A stretch of 10,522 bases of DNA from an uncultured Roseateles sp. (lineage in GTDB: Bacteria; Pseudomonadota; Gammaproteobacteria; Burkholderiales; Burkholderiaceae). The position numbers and the translations under genes were made by a program. How positions within the stretch are numbered: position 1 is the stretch's first letter; each line of letters begins with the position of its first letter. The notes under the pieces are model-generated. The model was not told where the DNA came from, did not search any database, and was given only the letters and a program-made list of their open reading frames with translations. Shown here piece by piece: positions 6,699-10,522 of this stretch. Where the stretch lies: contig CAMLKW010000159.1 in the NCBI GenBank assembly GCA_946480605.1, positions 1-10,522 on the forward strand, given 5' to 3'.

Positions 6699-7430
6699 CA
6701 CGTCGATGAAGCGGTAGTCCAGCCCCAGCTCGGCCGCCACGCGCTCGCCCACGCCCTGCACGCCGTAGCGCTCCGTCGCATGGTGGCCGGCCGCGACGAA
6801 GGCCACGCCGGTCTCGCGGGCGTAGTGGGCCTGGGGCTCGGAGATCTCGCCAGTGACGAACACGTCGGCGCCGGCCGCGATGGCCGCCTCGAAATAGCCC
6901 TGTGCGCCGCCCGTGCACCAGGCCACGCGGCGCAGCGGCCGGCCGTCGCCCGCGGCCAGCACCGGCGCGCGGCCGGTCAGCACGTGCAGTTGCTCGGCCA
7001 GGCCGTCCAGCGAGGTCGGCTCGGTGGAACCGATGAAGCCCAGGTCCGCGTCGCCGAAGCGCGCGTCCGCCGTCCAGCCCAGCCGCCGGCCCAGCTGCGC
7101 GTTGTTGCCCAGCTCCGGGTGCGCGTCCAGCGGCAGGTGGTAGGCGAACAGGTTCACGTCGTGGCGGATCAACTGCGCCAGGCGCTGCTTCATCCAGCCC
7201 GTCACACGGCCGTCCTGGCCGCGCCAGAACAGGCCGTGATGGACCAGGATCGCATCGGCCCCTGCCGCGATGGCCGCCTCGATCAGCGCCAGGCTGGCCG
7301 TGACCCCGCAGACCAACCGGCCGACCACGGCGCGGCCCTCGACCTGCAGACCGTTCGGCCCATAATCCTTGAAGCGCGTGGGCTCCAGCATCTGGTTCAG
7401 ATGGCGTTCCAGCGCGGCGCGGTCGGTCAT
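6684..7430 (-). CDS. NIF3/YbgI-family dinuclear metal centre protein
   Basis: NIF3-family proteins form toroidal hexamers with a dinuclear metal site per subunit. Some are labelled GTP cyclohydrolase 1 type 2, but the cellular role is not settled. The 248-residue length equals E. coli YbgI (247). Metal ligands are present in the expected order: H64-H65 in ILVHHGLFW, D102 in HLPLDAHPE, and H216 and E220 in AAGHHATERYG. Other family marks are KDYGPNGLQVEG (21-32), NNAQLGRRLG, WCTGGAQGYFEAAIAAGADVFVTGEI (171-196) and the C-terminal YRFIDVDNP. The start at 7430 gives a standard N-terminus (LERHLNQMLEP) though no good ribosome site precedes it. The gene is divergent from the protease gene with only 17 bases between, and its 3' end lies inside the hairpin shared with the PL4 gene. 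Confidence 0.93.
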   Translation of the reverse strand: MTDRAALERHLNQMLEPTRFKDYGPNGLQVEGRAVVGRLVCGVTASLALIEAAIAAGADAILVHHGLFWRGQDGRVTGWMKQRLAQLIRHDVNLFAYHLPLDAHPELGNNAQLGRRLGWTADARFGDADLGFIGSTEPTSLDGLAEQLHVLTGRAPVLAAGDGRPLRRVAWCTGGAQGYFEAAIAAGADVFVTGEISEPQAHYARETGVAFVAAGHHATERYGVQGVGERVAAELGLDYRFIDVDNPA

Positions 7431-7435
7431 GGCTT

Positions 7436-7441
7436 GAGAGG
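7436..7441 (+). promoter_or_regulatory. Probable ribosome binding site of the DegS-like protease gene
   Basis: GAGAGG lies six bases before GTG 7448. It supports the GTG start, which gives the expected MLKRLWLIFAQ membrane-anchor N-terminus. It sits in the 17-base gap between the two divergent start codons. Confidence 0.55.
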
Positions 7442-7447
7442 TGTGGG

Positions 7448-8635
<1,188 letters not shown>

Positions 8636-9430
8636 TCAGCCGGCGTCTTGCGGCGGGTCGGCGTCGGGCGCCTTGGTCGCACGGATGAAGAAGCCGGCGG
8701 CGAACAGGCCCAGCTCGTAGAGCAGGCACATCGGGATGGCCAGCGCCAGCTGCGACACGATGTCCGGCGGCGTGATGATGGCCGCGATGACGAAGGCGAT
8801 GACGATGAAGTAGCCGCGCCATTCGCGCAGCTTGTCCACCGACACGATGCCCATGCGCGCCAGCACGACGACGACGACCGGCACCTCGAAGGCCGCGCCG
8901 AAGGCGATGAACATGTTCATGACGAAGCCCAGGTAGGCCTCGATATCAGGCGCCGCCGTGATGCTCTTGGGCGCAAAGCTCTGGATGAACTTGAAGACCT
9001 GGCCAAAGACGAAGAAGTAGCAGAAGGCCACGCCGGCGAAGAACAGCAGCGTGCTGGAGATCACCAGCGGCAGCACCAGCCGCTTCTCGTGCGAATACAG
9101 GCCGGGCGCGACAAAGGCCCAGGCCTGGTAGAGCACGATGGGCAGCGCCAGCAGGAAGCCGGCCAGCATCGTGATCTTGATCGGCACGAAGAACGGCGCG
9201 ATGACGTTGGTGGCGATCATCTTGGTGCCTTCGGGCAGATGGGCCACCAGCGGGGCCGCCAGCAGGTCGTAGAGCTGGCCGGGGCCGGGGTAGATGCACA
9301 GCGCACCGAAGCAGACGGCGATCGCGATGACGGCGCGCAACAGCCGGTCGCGCAGCTCCATCAGGTGGGAGACGAAGGGCTGCTCGGTGCCGGCCAGCTC
9401 GTCGTGGTCGGGTTTCTGGAAAGAGCTCAC
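8636..9430 (-). CDS. tatC: Sec-independent protein translocase subunit TatC
   Basis: TatC is the polytopic inner-membrane core of the twin-arginine translocase and, with TatB, the receptor for the RR signal. The 264-residue product (E. coli 258) has six predicted membrane helices. Conserved marks include the cytoplasmic [14 protein letters not shown] (E25, R27), P60 in the first periplasmic loop, [15 protein letters not shown] (71-85), [17 protein letters not shown] with E115 (E. coli E103 equivalent), [20 protein letters not shown], and ITPPDIVSQ before the last helix. I chose GTG 9430 because GTG and the tatB stop share the sequence GTGA, a common coupled-translation overlap, and [12 protein letters not shown]... 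fits family length. An ATG at 9514 would add 28 unlike residues and overlap tatB by 88 bases. It is the last gene of the HIT-tatABC run. Confidence 0.95.
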   Translation of the reverse strand: MSSFQKPDHDELAGTEQPFVSHLMELRDRLLRAVIAIAVCFGALCIYPGPGQLYDLLAAPLVAHLPEGTKMIATNVIAPFFVPIKITMLAGFLLALPIVLYQAWAFVAPGLYSHEKRLVLPLVISSTLLFFAGVAFCYFFVFGQVFKFIQSFAPKSITAAPDIEAYLGFVMNMFIAFGAAFEVPVVVVVLARMGIVSVDKLREWRGYFIVIAFVIAAIITPPDIVSQLALAIPMCLLYELGLFAAGFFIRATKAPDADPPQDAG

Positions 9431-9897
9431 AGCTTCCTGGGGGGACGGAAGCGCGCCACGCGGGCCGCGCCGGACTGGGTGTGGCGGCGCACGCCGGACT
9501 TCTGCTTGAACCACAGCGGCGTGGCACCGCGCTTCAGGCGCCAGTTCTTCTTCGGGTGGCGGTACTCGGGCGGCAGCGGCGTGTAGCCCAGCGAGCCGTC
9601 TGACTCGCCGGTCGCATCGCTCCAGGTCTGGTTCAGCGCCTGCGTGGCGGAGTCCACCTCCTGCCGCACCGTCTGCTCGACATCGTTCACCGCGGTCTGG
9701 AACTGGGTCTTCATCTTCTGAAGCTCCTCCAGCTCGATGGAGCGGTTGACCTCGGCCTTCACGTCCGCCACGTAGCGCTGCGCCTTGCCCAGCAGCGTAC
9801 CCACCGTGCGGGCGACGCGGGGCAGCTTCTCGGGGCCGATGACGATCAACGCCACCGCACCGATCAGCGCGATCTTGTCAAAGCCGAAATCCAGCAC
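9427..9897 (-). CDS. tatB: Sec-independent protein translocase subunit TatB
   Basis: TatB pairs with TatC to form the Tat signal-peptide receptor. The 156-residue product (E. coli 171) has an N-terminal membrane helix (about 6-21, ending in the conserved GP of [15 protein letters not shown]), an amphipathic helix to about residue 45, and a charged helical cytoplasmic part (about 46-95). The C-terminal 45 residues are strongly basic ([13 protein letters not shown]... RFRPPRKL), unlike E. coli TatB; I recall similar tails in other Burkholderiales. Position 8, glutamate in E. coli, is lysine. The start is GTG at 9897, chosen because [11 protein letters not shown] is the standard TatB N-terminus. 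It begins 11 bases after the tatA stop and overlaps the tatC start by three bases, so tatABC is one translation-coupled operon. Confidence 0.94.
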   Translation of the reverse strand: MLDFGFDKIALIGAVALIVIGPEKLPRVARTVGTLLGKAQRYVADVKAEVNRSIELEELQKMKTQFQTAVNDVEQTVRQEVDSATQALNQTWSDATGESDGSLGYTPLPPEYRHPKKNWRLKRGATPLWFKQKSGVRRHTQSGAARVARFRPPRKL

Positions 9898-9908
9898 TCG
9901 GCGTCAGC

Positions 9909-10142
9909 TCAGGACTTGGTCTTGGCGTCGACGTCGACGGTGTTGGGGTCGCTGGCCTTGTTGGCGGTGACCTGCTGGTTGGGCGAGACGGGCGCGTCGG
10001 TCGAACCGTCCTTCATGCCGTCCTTGAAACCCTTGACCGCGGCGCCGAGGTCGGAACCGACGTTGCGCAGCTTCTTGGTGCCGAAGATGGCGATGACGAC
10101 GACGAGGACGATCAGCCAGTGCCAAATACTGAATGAACCCAT
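9909..10142 (-). CDS. tatA: Sec-independent protein translocase subunit TatA
   Basis: TatA oligomerises to form the passage through which folded Tat substrates cross the inner membrane. The 77-residue protein (E. coli 89) has the classic layout: a short membrane helix (about 5-19, [15 protein letters not shown]) with polar H8 where E. coli has Gln8, the FGTKKL hinge at 20-25, an amphipathic helix [17 protein letters not shown] (27-43), and a disordered acidic tail. The ATG has AAGGAG eight bases upstream. The gene lies 49 bases after the HIT gene and 11 before tatB. I see no strong terminator after the HIT gene, so the whole run may be co-transcribed. Confidence 0.96.
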   Translation of the reverse strand: MGSFSIWHWLIVLVVVIAIFGTKKLRNVGSDLGAAVKGFKDGMKDGSTDAPVSPNQQVTANKASDPNTVDVDAKTKS

Positions 10143-10150
10143 GATGCTTG

Positions 10151-10156
10151 CTCCTT
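10151..10156 (-). promoter_or_regulatory. Ribosome binding site of tatA
   Basis: On the minus strand AAGGAG lies eight bases before the tatA ATG, the strongest ribosome site in the tat cluster. This fits the need for TatA in excess over TatB and TatC. Confidence 0.8.
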
Positions 10157-10170
10157 GTGGACTGGCTCAA

Positions 10171-10176
10171 ATTCTA
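10171..10176 (-). promoter_or_regulatory. Possible -10 element before tatA
   Basis: The minus strand reads TAGAAT about 30 bases before the tatA start. The best -35-like hexamer, TTGAAA, is 21 bases further upstream inside the end of the HIT gene, which is longer than the usual 16-19. It may be an internal promoter giving extra tatABC expression; weak evidence. Confidence 0.25.
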
Positions 10177-10191
10177 GGTGAGGGGCAACCC

Positions 10192-10522
10192 TCAGCCTTT
10201 CAACCATGGACGGGGCCCGCCCATGACGTGCAGATGCAGGTGGTACACCTCCTGACCGCCGTCAGGACCGGTGTTGATGACGTGGCGGAAGCCGTTGGTG
10301 ACGCCCAGCTCCTTCATCAGCCGCGGGCCCAGCGCGGTCATCTTGCCCAGCAGCTGGCTCTCGACCTCGGTCACGTCGGCCATCGAGGCGATGTGGCGCT
10401 TGGGGATGATGAGCACATGTACCGGCGCCCAGGGGTGGATGTCGTGGAAGGCGAAGACGTCTTCGTCCTCGTAGACCTTCTTGCTCGGGATCTGGCCGGC
10501 GACGATCTTGCAGAAGATGCAG
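10192..10522 (-). CDS. HIT-family (HinT-like) purine nucleoside phosphoramidase (partial, N-terminus outside window)
   Basis: HinT-type proteins are small dimeric hydrolases of AMP-linked phosphoramidates. The 109 visible residues include the zinc-type CIFCK near the N-terminus, IPSKKVYEDEDVFAFHDIHPWAPVHVLIIPKRH, and the defining histidine triad HLHLHVMGG close to the C-terminus. In the family the middle histidine attacks the phosphorus. HinT proteins are about 110-120 residues and CIFCK normally lies within the first ten, so only a few residues are missing beyond base 10522. The stop is at 10194-10192, 49 bases before the tatA start on the same strand. In many Burkholderiales this gene follows the end of the his operon (hisI, hisE), which would then lie just right of the window; that is recall, not seen here. 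Confidence 0.95.
   Translation of the reverse strand, partial: CIFCKIVAGQIPSKKVYEDEDVFAFHDIHPWAPVHVLIIPKRHIASMADVTEVESQLLGKMTALGPRLMKELGVTNGFRHVINTGPDGGQEVYHLHLHVMGGPRPWLKG

Noticed and set aside
9431..9514. Longer tatC start at ATG 9514
   Set aside because: It would add 28 residues unlike any TatC and overlap tatB by 88 bases; GTG 9430 in the GTGA overlap gives normal length.
10179..10194. Small hairpin (TGAGGG/CCCTCA) at the end of the HIT gene as a terminator
   Set aside because: Only six base pairs and no T-run on the transcribed strand; it would not convincingly stop transcription before tatA.

Overview
The window is GC-rich, densely coded chromosomal DNA. It most likely comes from a betaproteobacterium of the order Burkholderiales, of the Rubrivivax/Leptothrix/Roseateles/Mitsuaria kind. 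This rests on high GC in third codon positions, the sequence character of the Rieske protein, MscL, TatABC and the membrane-anchored S1C protease, and the grouping of a HIT protein, tatABC, an HtrA-type protease, a NIF3 protein and petA, which I recall as a common arrangement in that order. The genus is an inference. No mobile element, tRNA, rRNA or CRISPR array was seen, and no gap between genes exceeds about 180 bases.

Layout, left to right: petA (Rieske Fe-S protein of cytochrome bc1; minus strand, C-terminus outside the window); a divergent intergenic region; mscL (plus) closed by a textbook terminator; a large DUF1631 protein (plus) of unknown function with a glycine-rich linker; a PdxA-family dehydrogenase (minus), convergent with it; a second divergent region with nested inverted repeats; a secreted PL4-family rhamnogalacturonan-lyase-like protein (plus); a perfect 12-bp hairpin; a NIF3/YbgI-family dinuclear-metal protein (minus); a membrane-anchored DegS-like trypsin-type protease (plus); then tatC, tatB, tatA and a HIT-family nucleotide hydrolase, all on the minus strand and read as HIT-tatA-tatB-tatC. 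The HIT gene's first few codons lie beyond the window.

The outer parts form an envelope/housekeeping block: the Tat translocase exports folded proteins, the Rieske protein is a classic Tat-dependent client, the DegS-like protease acts in periplasmic quality control, and MscL is the osmotic safety valve. Between mscL and the NIF3 gene sit three genes that do not obviously belong (DUF1631, the PdxA paralogue and the PL4 protein). The last two are divergent around a shared region and look like an accessory insertion.

Most of the window is recognisable biology and I do not see a clear new multi-gene defence or metabolic system. The items most worth a second look are: the PL4 protein, whose residue at the expected catalytic histidine position appears to be glutamate; the DUF1631 protein with its Gly/Arg-rich linker and PilZ-like C-terminus; a hairpin that carries the NIF3 stop codon in its loop; and the KR (not RR) Tat signal of the Rieske protein.
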